Position numbers and translations under genes: made by a program. The notes below the pieces were generated by a model that saw only the letters and a program-made list of their open reading frames with translations, searched no databases and was not told the origin of the DNA. From positions 1,089,501-1,153,500 of the forward strand of contig JARHVA010003261.1 of assembly GCA_037957365.1 (NCBI GenBank): a stretch of DNA of 64,000 nt, in the 5' to 3' direction. Origin of the DNA: Torreya grandis. Its lineage: Eukaryota > Streptophyta > Pinopsida > Cupressales > Taxaceae. This document shows, piece after piece, positions 42,650-54,281 of this stretch (the stretch's first letter is position 1; every line of letters begins with the position of its first letter).

Positions 42650-43560
42650 TCTCATCCAATGAATTTCACTACCATGTTTAGTCACCTTTCTTCCACATGG
42701 CAAGATGAAAAAGAAGAATTTAAATGAAGCTTTTTACATCACCTTTATTGTCTATCATATAATTATATAGTTTCAACATGCAAATAAAATATAATTTAAT
42801 TTCTCTTTTTCTGTATTATCTATCTTTTTTACCGCGTGACATAGTTGTGTGACCTCTTTTGGTGAATGAAAACAAAAAAAAAGAAATTTATGCAGATTCC
42901 TTCTTTTTAAATTTTTTTAATCACTCCTCTCCCTTGGGGCATACAACCTCATTTTGGCATTAAAAACAAATTAAAAATGTGTATTTTGATTTCACCTTTA
43001 CCTCTCAACTACTACACCAATGTACAACCTATTGTTTAAGTTAAAACAAAATGTTTTTAATTATTCCCCTTTTTGATGATATGTATTCTTCTATCACTAT
43101 TTTATGAATGTACAACCATATGACTCAGTTTTATAAATAAAAATAATTTAGATTTACTGATCTAGTATTTCTTTTATCTTCCTCCTCTTGCTTTATGCCA
43201 AACAATTTACTTGTGAAGGCAAAAAATAAATTAAATTTGATCTGGTTTGTTTTATAAATTTTTAAACCTCTCCTTGGGCCATACGACTTACTTTATGTAG
43301 ACAAAAGCAAAGTTTTGTTATCTTCTTTACTATTTACCTCCCTCTATTTGATGTGTCACTATATAGCTCATTTTTGGTATGAAACATACAAAAATTAAAT
43401 TAGTCCTCATTTTTATTATAATTTGCACTTTTCTCCTTGAACGTACAACTATACGTCTTCTCCTTTCAGGTAGAAAGAATGAAAAAAAAAAACCACCTCT
43501 CTCTTTGGCTTTGTATAGATTGCTATTGGCAGCCAAAATAAATTTAATTAGTTTCACTTC
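42650..43560 (+). repeat. degenerate minisatellite, period about 75-100 bp
   Basis: About ten diverged units share the order: pyrimidine-rich CTCCTTGG, then GTACAACNAT/CATACGACTT, then CATTTTGGTAT, then AAAACAAAATTAAATTT. Unit starts lie near 42,652, 42,748, 42,830, 42,930, 43,012, 43,091, 43,190, 43,276, 43,351 and 43,440. Overlapping open frames on both strands here are chance products. It ends about 170 bases before the plus-strand arm begins. Confidence 0.65.
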
Positions 43561-45420
43561 TTTTTTATTTCACTTTATACCTTCTTCCAATGGTGATGGC
43601 ACCGTATACTTTCTCTCTAACAAAAGGCATAAATGATTATTTTTGATTTGGTTCTGAGTGAGTATTTGTAAAATAATTATCAGAATTTTTGAATGATTGA
43701 ATGGTGTGTAATGACTTGAAAATTTCAGGTAATTTTGTGGTATCTAATTTTAATTTTTTAATAACAACTTATATTCATTATTTTGACTCAGTTATAATCT
43801 CAAGCTTGTTAGACTTGATTTTGGGTCAGCTAGTTATAGTAAATAAAGGTTTATTTGGATGTTTGGTTCACTTTCATTTAACTATGGTTTTGATAGTTGA
43901 ATCATTATTTAGTCAAATATTATTATTAGTTTGAAGGTTGTACTTATTTAAATATTGATTGATATTTTAGGTAGTGAAATATGTTATGAATATGTTGTTA
44001 TTCTATTTCAGAACACTTTTTGGTTTCTTTGATTCGTTTAGTCCTAGTTGGTTAGTTTAATGACATGATAAGTATGAGTCACTTAAGATGATTATTAAAT
44101 AAACATGATACCTATATAAATTTATTTCAAGTATTATGAGGTTCACTTTGATGGATTTAATGATAATACTTTTCATTAATCCATGAAGTTAAAATTTAAA
44201 ATCCTATAGTCTTGATACTATCATATCAAAATATGCATGGGTACATGTCCTTTCAATATATTTGTATTGTTTTTGTATTTGAAATCAACAAGTATTGATT
44301 TCATTTAGAATATATTATTTCCTTATCATTTATTATTGATTGATATTCCCTAGTCTTTTGGAATTTATTTTGTTATCTCAAAATCTCATTATCACTCCTT
44401 ACACCTTCCTAAATCATTTCACCTACATAGATCCATCATCCAACTAATGGATTGGGCAGTTAGGGCCACCGATGGATGGTGTCATTAGGAAGTAAGGGTG
44501 GGATTGTTCCCTTATTATTGAGGTTTGTTATTTTTTTCATCGACTTTATTTGGTGGAAAGCTATTCTACGTCATGTTAGTGATTCAATTCACTTTGAGTT
44601 TAATTTTATATGAGCATAGTTGCAGTGTTGATGTGGTCGTATCTAATTATAATGTTGTATGATTAAAATTTTAAACATAATATACCTTATTTATTTAAAT
44701 TTAGGCTGGTTGATAAGTATTTTATTGTTCTTAATAGATGTTAAATTTGCTTCTTAAAACTCTGAATATCAAGTATAATAAATAATAAATGTGAGTGGGA
44801 TATTGAAGCTAAAGTAGTGGCTTGATTATTTAATTAATGTGTATTGATTTTGTGGAAAGTTAAATTATTAAAATTTAGCTACTATATTTATGGAATATGA
44901 ATATTTTTCTTCTTCTTTATTAAATGGTTATTAACACAATTTCACTTTATTATTGATGGCTAGTGTTTACATTAAAACTAGGTAGGGTTTATATCAAGGA
45001 TACTATCATTTAAAGTTTATGTTACTCATATGGCTAGATGTTTTTTGTTTAAATGGTTTTCACTTAAATTTATATGAATAATGAGTTTAGAAAGGAATGG
45101 GATTGATAATTAATCTCATCATATTTGGTATTTTAGGAATATTTTACTATTGTATCAAGGTTTTGATTCATTGGGAAATTAATGATGTATCCTCGCAAAT
45201 ATGTTGTACTTGTTTGATTTAGTTCAAATAACTATTGGTATGTGAAGTAAATAGATAAATATTATATTTATTCTCTATTTGTATATTGTGGTGTAAATTA
45301 CTAACTTTTTTTAATATATAATAAACATAAAAATAAAGTTAAGGCTATTGGGAGTCTATTTGCAGTAGGTTTTTCCATTTGACTATAGTATGACTTAATC
45401 AACTAATGAATATACAACAA

Positions 45421-45436
45421 GGTTGTTACCCTATCA
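45421..45436 (+). repeat. left target-site duplication of SINE copy 1
   Basis: GGTTGTTACCCTATCA, repeated with one change at 45,688-45,703. Confidence 0.85.
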
Positions 45437-45687
45437 GGCGGGTGGGTTAGATCAGTTGGTTTCATGGATTGAGGGCAATTGCGTCATGCTTCACAGGTCA
45501 AGTGTTCAAGTCCCTCCCTGCCCCGTGGTACCGGAGGGTGTGTTGACTCGCCTGCATCACTGGTCACATTAAAAAGTTTACCAGGTGGGCACCTCGGGGG
45601 TTTGTAGGCTCTGTACACGTAAGGCGGCGGGGCTGAGTTCCCCCCAGTCTAAGTAAAAAGAAAAAAAGAAAAAAAAAAGAAAAAAAA
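45437..45687 (+). mobile_element. tRNA-derived SINE, copy 1
   Basis: 251 bp, strikingly GC-rich against its surroundings. Internal RNA polymerase III promoter: A box TTAGATCAGTTGG at 45,447-45,459 and B box TGTTCAAGTCC at 45,503-45,513. A tRNA-unrelated body ends in CAGTCTAAGTAAAAAG, then an A-rich tail interrupted by G. It is flanked by 16-bp target-site duplications (45,421-45,436 and 45,688-45,703). SINEs encode no protein and use LINE enzymes for target-primed reverse transcription. The matching site in the left arm (7,948-7,963) is empty, which confirms the ends. Confidence 0.93.
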
Positions 45688-45703
45688 GGCTGTTACCCTA
45701 TCA
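45688..45703 (+). repeat. right target-site duplication of SINE copy 1
   Basis: GGCTGTTACCCTATCA, one mismatch to the left duplicate. Confidence 0.85.
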
Positions 45704-46697
45704 AATAGTTTAATATTTGAAACATAAATTATTGTTAATATATAAATAGATACATTATTGTTTATAGTTTATGCTTTAAGACATATTAAAATGCTTAGAT
45801 AACTATCATTTATATTAGTTATATTGTTTATTGTTTATATTGTTTATTGTTTATAGTTTATGCTTTATTCATATTATCATTTATAGTGTTATTTCTATAG
45901 GATAATTATCAACCACATAATAAGTGAGTAAGATCTAATGAGTATTTATGGTATCACATCTACGAGAAGGTAGATTTATATTTTTAATTGAATTTGTTCT
46001 ATTTTTACTAATTTAATAAATGGTGATTATTGAGTATTATCATCGATGTTAATGGTACATCTTGCATAAGGTTGATATCAATAAGAGAGTGTTCCTAGTT
46101 GACAGTGTGTTAATGTGGCAAAGGGCATTGATGGAGTGTTTTCACTAAAGGATGTTTTCATCAAATATAATTTTATGGAAAAAGAGATAATTTTAAGGAA
46201 TGAAGGTACATGTCTTTGAGTAGCTTAAGCCTAGTCATAACATGAAAAGACCTTGTAAGAAGGTATGAGCATGGTGTCTTGGTATTATGAGTGCACATAG
46301 GCATGAGTGGTTTTATGAGGTTGAGTAAGTATGTATGAGAGGAATTGGAACACTCATGAGAGTCTCAGGGTGATCTTATAGAGGTTGGACCTTCAGACCA
46401 AGTCTACACCTAGACAACTTCTAGACCCTGTCTGGTCTAATGAGGTGACATGATCTATTGTAAAAGTATGTGAAGGATGTATGAAATTTATTAAGTATGA
46501 GATATGTTTATTTAGTATGTGATTAAGGTGGAGAGTGCTTAGAAAGAGGAATGAAGGTCATTTTTAAGGCCTAATGTGATTTGTAGCTCAAGGTCTAGAG
46601 AGTAAAGAGAGAGAGTGTGGAATAATGAGGGGTAATGATCAGATTTAAAGATGTTTGAGCTCATGTAAGCATTTTAAAATGTTATTTATGTTGTTTC

Positions 46698-47812
46698 AAG
46701 TTTTTTAATTCAATTTTAGGTCATATTTTGAAGGATAAGTAATGAAAATTTGTTTTGAGGTCTCTTGAGTATTCAGAATGAAGGGTTCTCAAACTGAGAG
46801 GGATTTTATTGTGCTCATTATCTCATAAAACCTTTGCATCAGAACTTAATATATTAGTGGTAGATGGAAAATGTTTTTATCTCAAAATTTTAGGAATTTT
46901 TTTGGATTGAGGGGCTATGCTTTATGAATGATTGTTAAGGATGGAAATAGGTTTAAACCCTCTTAGAACCCTAATAAGGATATGATGTTGAATATATTTA
47001 TCAAAAGTGAATAAAATGGATTTGAATGCTCAATTAAGCTATTTTATATTGTATTAATCTCTCCCAATTACCTCCTTGTTTGATTGAGTTGTCAGGTGTG
47101 TGAGTAGACCCTACAAGAAAGTGCTAAATTCTTAGAGATTTGTTGTAGTAGTCAAAGTTGACAAAGTCTAAGTATGAAAATAGATGGAGAATAAATCTTG
47201 AGACTCATTTTTTATGTCAATTAAGGTTTATGGATATGTTACATCCCTAAAGTGTGATAAAATATTCATCCAATTTATCCAATCATTAACATGCCTAATG
47301 GTGGAAACAATTCAAAACTTAGGCAACAGTGAGAAGATGATTAAGAATGTGTTATCATGATAGAGTGATGAACCAAGTGAATGGATATGTTTTTTGGGAC
47401 TGGTATGTACTATTAATTCTTTGTATAAATCTTGGAAGTTAAGTGTATTGGTGAAAATGAAGAAACCAAAATGGCTTGTTTGACTTAGTGTGATCTATAT
47501 CTAGTGAGGTCAACAAATTGGTCTATAAGACCAATAGTTGCCACTAGACCATATGATGTTTATATTTGAAGATGCTAAAAATATGTTAGATTTTCATATA
47601 GATGAATAATAATTAATTTAAAATTTCCATATAGGTGTTAGAGGTCTAAATCACCATGATTGGTCTTGGAAGAAAACTGGTAGTTTTGAGTGAGCAAGTT
47701 GCAAGAGTGTTTTTGAGTCTTTTTTCAATATGTGATGAATTACAATGAATTTATTAAAGTTATTAAGGTATTTTAGGTTATAATTATGTAGTTTATTGTC
47801 ATGATTATATTA
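46698..47812 (+). repeat. partial copia 5' LTR in tandem copy 1
   Basis: Corresponds to 50,775-51,890; truncated on its 3' side by the tandem-duplication junction, so it lacks the LTR end and primer-binding site. Confidence 0.8.
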
Positions 47813-49387
47813 ATAAGGTTTATTTGGATGTTTGGTTCACTTTCATTTAACTATGGTTTTGATAGTTGAATCATTATTTAGTCAAATATTATTACTAATT
47901 TGAAGGTTGTACTTATTTAAATATTGATTGATATTTTAAGTAGTGAAATATGTTATGAATATGTTATTATTCTATTTCAGAACACTTTTTGGTTTCTTTG
48001 ATTGGTTTAGTCCTAGTTGGTTAGTTTAAGGACATGATAAGTATGAGTCACTTAAGATGATTATTAAATAAACATGATACCTATATAAATTTATTTCAAG
48101 TATTATGAAGTTCACTTTGATGGATTTAATGATAATACTTTTCATTAATCCATGAAGTTAAAATTTAAAATCCTATAGTCTTGATACTATCATATCAAAC
48201 TATGCATGGGTACATGTCTTTTCAATATATTTGTATTGTTTTTGTATTTGAAATCAACAAGTATTGATTTCATTTAGAATATATTATTTCCTTATCATTG
48301 ATTATTGATTGATATTCCCTAGTATTTTGGAATTTATTTTGTTATCTCAAAATATCATTATCACTCCTTACACCTTCATAAATCATTCCACCTACATAGA
48401 TCCATCATCCAACTAATGGATTGGGCAGTTAGGGCCACCGATGGATGGTCTCATTAGGATGTAAGTGTGGGATTGTTCCCTTATTATTGAGGTTTGTTAT
48501 TTTTTTCATCGACTTTATTTGGTGGAAATCTATTCTATGCCATGTTAGTGATTCATTTCACTTTGAGTTTAATTTTATATGAGCATAGTTGCATTGTTGA
48601 TGTGGTCATATCTAATTATAATGTTGCATGATTAAAATTTTAAACATAATATACATTATTTATTTAAATTTAGGCTAGTTGATAAGTATTTTTTTGTTCT
48701 TAATAGATGTTAAATTGGCTTCTTAAAACTCTGAATATCAAGTATAATAAATAATAAATGTGAGTGGGATATTGAAGCTAAAGTAGTGGCTTGATTATTT
48801 AATTAATGTGTATTAATTTTGTGGAAAGTTAAATTATTAAAATTTAGCTACTATATTTATGGAATATGAATATATTTTTTCTTCTTTATTAAATGGTTAT
48901 TAACACAATTTCACTTTATTAATGATGGCTAGTGTTTAAATTAAAACTAGGTAGGGTTTATATCAAGGATACTATCATTTAAAGTTTATGTTACTCATAT
49001 GGCTAGATGCTTTTTGTTTAAATGGTTTTCACTTAAATTTATACGAATAATAAGTTAGAAAGGAATGGGATTGATAATTAATCTCATCATATTTGGTATT
49101 TTAGAAATATTTTACTATTGTATCAAGTTTTTGATTCATTGGGAAATTAATGATGTATCCTAGCAAATATGTTGTACTTGTTTGATTTTGTTCAAATAAT
49201 TCTTGGTATGTGAATTAAATAGATAAATATTATATTTAGTCTCTATTTATATATTGTGGTGTAAATTACTAACTTTTTTTAATATATAATAAACATAAAA
49301 AGAAATTTAAGGCTATTGGGAGTCTATTTTTAGTAGTTTTTCCATTTGACTATAGTATGACTTAATCAACTAATGAATATACAACAA

Positions 49388-49403
49388 GGTTGTTACCCTA
49401 TCG
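49388..49403 (+). repeat. left target-site duplication of SINE copy 2
   Basis: GGTTGTTACCCTATCG; the last base differs from the right duplicate at 49,661-49,676. Confidence 0.85.
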
Positions 49404-49660
49404 GGTAGGTGGGTTAGATCGGTTGGTGTCATGGATTGAGGGCAATTCCGTCGTGCTCCACAGGTCAAGTGTTCAAGTCCCTCCCTACCCTGTGGTACTG
49501 GAGGGTGTGTTAACTCACTCGCATCACTGGTCACATTAAAAATTTTGTCGGGTGGGCACCTGTGGGGTTTGTAGGCTCTGTACACGTAAGGCGGTAGGGC
49601 TGAGTTCCGCCCCGGTCTAAGTAAAAAAAAAGAAAAAAGAAAAAAAAAGAAAAAAAAAGA
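49404..49660 (+). mobile_element. tRNA-derived SINE, copy 2
   Basis: Same element as at 45,437, copied by the tandem duplication rather than by a second insertion, because target site and flanks are identical. It has an A box TTAGATCGGTTGG, a B box TGTTCAAGTCC and a longer A/G tail. Substitutions relative to copy 1 include several C-to-T / G-to-A changes at CG or former CG sites, as expected for methylated DNA. A 71-codon minus-strand frame across it is only the antisense of the SINE. Confidence 0.93.
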
Positions 49661-49676
49661 GGTTGTTACCCTATCA
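49661..49676 (+). repeat. right target-site duplication of SINE copy 2
   Basis: GGTTGTTACCCTATCA. Confidence 0.85.
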
Positions 49677-50774
49677 AATAGTTTAATATTTGAAACATAT
49701 ATGATTGTTAATATATAAATAGATACATTATTGTTTATAGTTTATGCTTTAAGACATATTAAAATGCTTAGATAACATATTGTGATGTGTTATCTTGAGC
49801 TTGAAGCTATGCAAGGACTTGTTAAATTTGATAGTTTTCATCATGAAAAAGTTTAAAAAGCGTGGTTGTTGAAAACAAAATAAATGTTGTTTTTTTAAGT
49901 CTATTCATATAAAAGTAATATTCATGAATTACTATTGTCATTTTATTCATATTATCATTTATAGTGTTATTTCTATAGGATAATTATCAACCACATGATA
50001 AGTGAGTAAGATCTAATGAGTATTTATGGTATCACATTTACGAGAAGGTAGATTTATATTTTTAATCGAATTTATTATATTTTTAATAATTTAATCAATG
50101 GTGATTATTGAGTATTATCATCGATGTTAATGGTACATCTTGCATAAGGTTGATATCAATAAGAGAGTGTTCCTAGTTGACAGTGTGTTAATGTGGCAAA
50201 GGGCATTGATGGAGTGTTTTCACTAAAGGATGTTTTCATAAAATATAATTTTAAGGAAAAAGAGATAATTTGAAGGAATGAAGGTACATGTCTTTGAATA
50301 GCTTAAGCCTAGTCATAACATGAAAAGACCTTGTAAGAAGGTATGAGCATGGTGTCTTGGTATTATGAGTGCACATAGGCATGAGTGGTTTTATGAGGTT
50401 GATTGAGTATGTATGATAGGAATTGGAACACTCATGAGAGTCTTAGGGTGATCTTATAGAGGTTGGACCTTCAGACCAAGTCTACACCTAGACCACTTCT
50501 AGACCCTGTTTGGTCTAATGAGGTGTCATGATCTATTGTAAAAGTATGTGAAAGATGTATGACATTTATTAAGTATGAGATATGTTTATTTAGTATGTGA
50601 TTAAGGTGGAGAGTGCTTAGAAAGAGGAATGAAGGTCATTTTTAAGGCCTAATGTGATTTGTAGCTCAAGGTCTAGAGAGTAAAGAGAGAGAGTGTGGAA
50701 TAATGAGGGGTAATGATCAGATTTAAAGATGTTTGAGCTCATGTAATCATTTTAAAATGTTAGTTATGTTGTTT

Positions 50775-52960
50775 CAAGTTGTTTAATTCAATTTTAAGTC
50801 ATATTTTGAAGGATAAGTAATGAAAATTTGTTTTGAGGTCTCTTGAGTATTCAGAATGAAGGGTTCTCAAACTGAGAGGGATTTTATTGTGCTCATTATC
50901 TCATAAAACCTTTGCATCAGAACTTAATATATTAGTGGTAGATGGAAAATGTTTTTATCTCAAAATTGTAGGAATATTTTTGGATTGAGGGGCTATGCTT
51001 TATGAATGATTGTTAAGGATGGAAATAGGTTTAAACCCTCTTAGAACCCTAATAAGGATATGATGTTGAATATGTTTATCAAAAGTGAATAAAATGGATT
51101 TGAATGCTCAATTAAGCTATTTTATATTGTATTAATCTCTCCCAATTACCTCCATGTTTGATTGAGTTGTTACGTGTGTGAGTAGACCCTACAATAAAGT
51201 GCTAAGTTCTTAGAGATTTGTTGTAGTAGTCAAAGTTGACAAAGTCTAAGTATGAAAATAGATGGAGAATAAATCTTGAGACTCATTTTTTATGTCAATT
51301 AAGGTTTATGGATATGTTACATCCCTAAAGTGTGATAAAAAATTCATCCAAGTTAGCCAATCATTAACATGCCTAAAGGTGGAAACAATTCAAAACCTAG
51401 GCAACAGTGAGAAGATGATTAAGAATGTGTTATCATGATAGAGTGATGAACCAAGTGAATGGATATATTTTTTGGGACTGGTATGTACTATTAATTCTTT
51501 GTATAAATCTTGGAAGTTATGTGTAGTGGTGAAAATGAAGAAACCAAAATGGCTTGTTTGACCCAGTGTGATCTGTATCTAGTGAGGTTAACAAATTGGT
51601 CTATAAGACCAATAGTTGCCACTAGACCATATGATGTTTATATTTGAAGATGGTAAAAATATGTTAGATTTTCATATATATGAATAATAATTAATTTAAA
51701 ATTTCCATATAGGTGTTAGAGGTCTAAATCACCATGATTGGTCTTGGAAGAAAACTGGTAGTTTTGAGTGAGCAAGTTGCAAGAGTGTTTTTGAGTCTTT
51801 TTTCCATATGTGATGAATTGCAATGAATTTAATAAAGTTATTAAGGTATTTTAGGTTATAATTATGTAGTTTATTGTCATGATTATGTTAATAAATAATA
51901 TTTTATCTTTAGTTATTCAAGACAGACCTTTTTGTGTGTGTGAAGGCCTAATGTGAGTAGTAATAATGGGGTGCTTCAAGTGGTGGTTGGAGATATAAAG
52001 TGGCATGGACATAATATGAGATTTTTTTGGGTATATTTGAGTGGTATATCAAGTGTTAATTCCATGTGTTTAGTTTTAAAGTGTTCCAAAGAGATCAAAG
52101 GTTAATGTGTACTAATGAAGGCCTAATTGAATTAGGTCTCCTTAAGGCCTAAAAGAGGTTATGGTCTTTTAAGTTGAGTATGACCTATTGTAATGATTTA
52201 TTCATGTATTAAATGTGTTATAGGAATAATTTTAAGGGTAATAAAAGTGTTTAATTATGTATCACTGATCAATAGTTGTGTCATCTAGAGGATTGTATAA
52301 GAACAAGGCCTAATTGACCAGTTAGAAAAGAAGTGAGTGTAAGAAATGGAAATCACACTTTCAAAAGATAAACTAAGTCTTGTAAAAAATCATAGGGGTG
52401 TTGATAAAATATAATGAAGATATAATATGGGTACTGTAGATGAATATCAAGGTCATATGTCCTAATCTATCTTGAAGAGACTTAGTTGAGCGAAGAAGCC
52501 CAAAAGGCAGTTTGAGAGGGATAGAAGAGTGAGAAGAGATAAAGAAGGTGATCATCATATGTTGTGTGAGAAAAAAAGGTTTTCTTAAGGTGATATATTT
52601 TTTTAAGTGGATGAGATGGTGCTAAGTCATCTAGGGGGTCGATGCCCCCTTGTAAGTTGGTGTTTGTTAAAGCCTATTGAGTAGGTGATTGACTAGTTAG
52701 GTTTGGTGATCCATGTGGAGTTGGTGATTCACTAAAGATTTATTTTTTTTATTATAGGAATCTAGTCCATTTTTTTATATTATTGGGTTTTATTCCATTT
52801 GAGGGTTTACCACATATGTAATTTGTTTCATGATCTTGTATGGTTGCATATGTTAGATGTTCAGGTTTTTATGAATGGTTCATATATGCTTAAGTAGAAT
52901 TGAATAAATGTTTTAAAGACACTGATTCACTTGCCCCTCTTAATAATTATGCTTCCAAAA
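50775..52960 (+). repeat. Ty1/copia 5' LTR (plus-strand arm)
   Basis: About 2.19 kb, the same length as its partner 3' LTR (55,797-57,974). The 3' end, CTTCCAAAA, corresponds to CTTCCAACA of the 3' LTR, and the primer-binding site follows. It begins near TTTCAAGTT, where homology with the 3' LTR starts. Similarity to the 5' LTR of the left arm (about 90-93%) exceeds similarity to its own 3' LTR (about 85%). Confidence 0.82.
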
Positions 52961-52962
52961 AT

Positions 52963-52974
52963 TAGTATCATAGC
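52963..52974 (+). promoter_or_regulatory. copia primer-binding site (tRNA-iMet)
   Basis: TAGTATCATAGC, two mismatches to TGGTATCAGAGC, followed by ATGGTCC; immediately downstream of the LTR end. It sets the direction and the LTR/internal boundary of this element. Confidence 0.85.
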
Positions 52975-53711
52975 ATGGTCCTTTTAATCAAGTATAATAT
53001 CTTGAAGGTTATCCTAACAAACATAATATGTCAACTGATCAAAAAGAGGAAGACAATATGTATGATGAAGAAGTCTACTATGATAGTGAAGATGGGGAAG
53101 CTAAAGTAGACCTTGAATCTAAGCTCATAAGTGCTCTTGATTATTTTAAGCATAAAAATAAGCCTATCAAGGATCTATAGAATCATTTAGAAGGTACCGA
53201 TACAAGGTTTAGATCAAAGAAAGTTGAGTATGACCAGTTGAAGATAGAGATAGATTCCTTGAAAATTGAGCATGAACATCTCATAGACAAGATTAGCAAG
53301 TTTGAGAAAGAGTGTGACAACTTAGAACAAAATAAGAGTAATAAAATGAAATAACCAATAAATCATCCCAATACAATAAAGGATATGTTATCATGGGACC
53401 ATGAGGGAAAGAGTGATCAGTTAAGAGGTAAGTATAAAAATGTTGTTTGCTACAATTATCATAATATGGGACACATTGCAAGATTTTTTTCTAATATATT
53501 TAGAAGGCCTTCAAGATTCAAAAATATATATGAATCTCTTAGAGTACATGAGAAGGGTCAATAATTAATATGGATGTTAAAACAAGTTTTGATTGATCAT
53601 ATTGAGATCAAGAGTCAAGATGGACTATTTGTTAAGGAGGAATACAAGACTAAAGTGGATTCTATGCTATCTCAGTCTGCCTTTCACATTCAAGATGAAG
53701 GCATGAAATGG

Positions 53712-53720
53712 TATATATAT
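53712..53720. repeat. short TA run, unexpanded counterpart of 3,861-3,894
   Basis: Four TA units at the same position in the protease region as the 17-unit tract of the left arm. Confidence 0.8.
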
Positions 53721-54281
53721 AGTGGTTTATCAATATACATGATAGGAGATAAAATAATATCATCTCATTGAAGAATAATCCTTTAGGAACAATGAGATTT
53801 GGAGTCAAGGGTATCTTGAGTTTAGAAAATGGGAAGACCAAGACAAAAAATGTGTTGTATGTAGAAGGTTTGAAACATAACCTACTTAGTGTATGTAAAA
53901 TTTGAAATCAAGGACACACACTAACCTTTCATGATAAAGGGTGTGAGAAAAATAGATCCAAATCAAGAAGGATATTTGCCAATGCTAAGAGGATTGAGAA
54001 TAATATATATGTCTTGAATGAGATACAAAAGGAGAGATGCTTTATGAGCAAGATGGATGAAATTTGGCTATGACACATAAGGTTAGGTTACCTAAAATTT
54101 TACAATTTGTTCAATATAATTAGTGATATTATTGTAAAAAACATTTTTAAGATCACTAAACATACTTTTCAAGGCATGTCAACATGGTAATCAAACTAGA
54201 AAAGGGTTCAAGTCCAAGTTGTAATCGACTACAAGAACCTTGGAGTTAATATACACTGATCTCTATGGGCCTAAAATAATT

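Larger units (their letters stand above)
43847..47816 (+). repeat. tandem duplication unit, copy 1
   Basis: About 97% identical by eye to 47,817-51,894. Both begin GGTTTATTTGGATGTTTGG. The left border shows AAATAAAGG and the inter-unit junction TAATAAGG, so the breakpoint lies in a few bases of A/T microhomology. The copy ends inside the LTR (46,698-47,812). A block of about 160 bases near 45,810-45,870 is replaced by short TGTTTATTGTTTATA repeats compared with copy 2 and with the left arm. Confidence 0.92.
47817..51894 (+). repeat. tandem duplication unit, copy 2
   Basis: Second unit. It runs without a break into the rest of the 5' LTR and the copia element, so it keeps the original junction. 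It retains the 49,775-49,930 sequence that also exists in the left arm (about 7,680-7,840) and is missing from copy 1. Confidence 0.92.

Noticed and set aside
42650..43560. CRISPR-like array
   Set aside because: Units are long, diverged and without unique spacers; the DNA is eukaryotic.
43330..43636. Overlapping open frames on both strands
   Set aside because: They fall in a degenerate minisatellite and change with the repeat unit.
49370..49585. 71-codon minus-strand frame with Cys, Pro and Arg
   Set aside because: Antisense of the GC-rich SINE; copy 1 does not keep the frame.
43728..52960. A single LTR of about 5 kb instead of a 2.2 kb LTR plus shared flank
   Set aside because: The 3' LTRs contain only the inner 2.18 kb, and the outer sequence is explained by duplication of the locus. 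It stays possible if a deletion removed the outer part of the 3' LTR.
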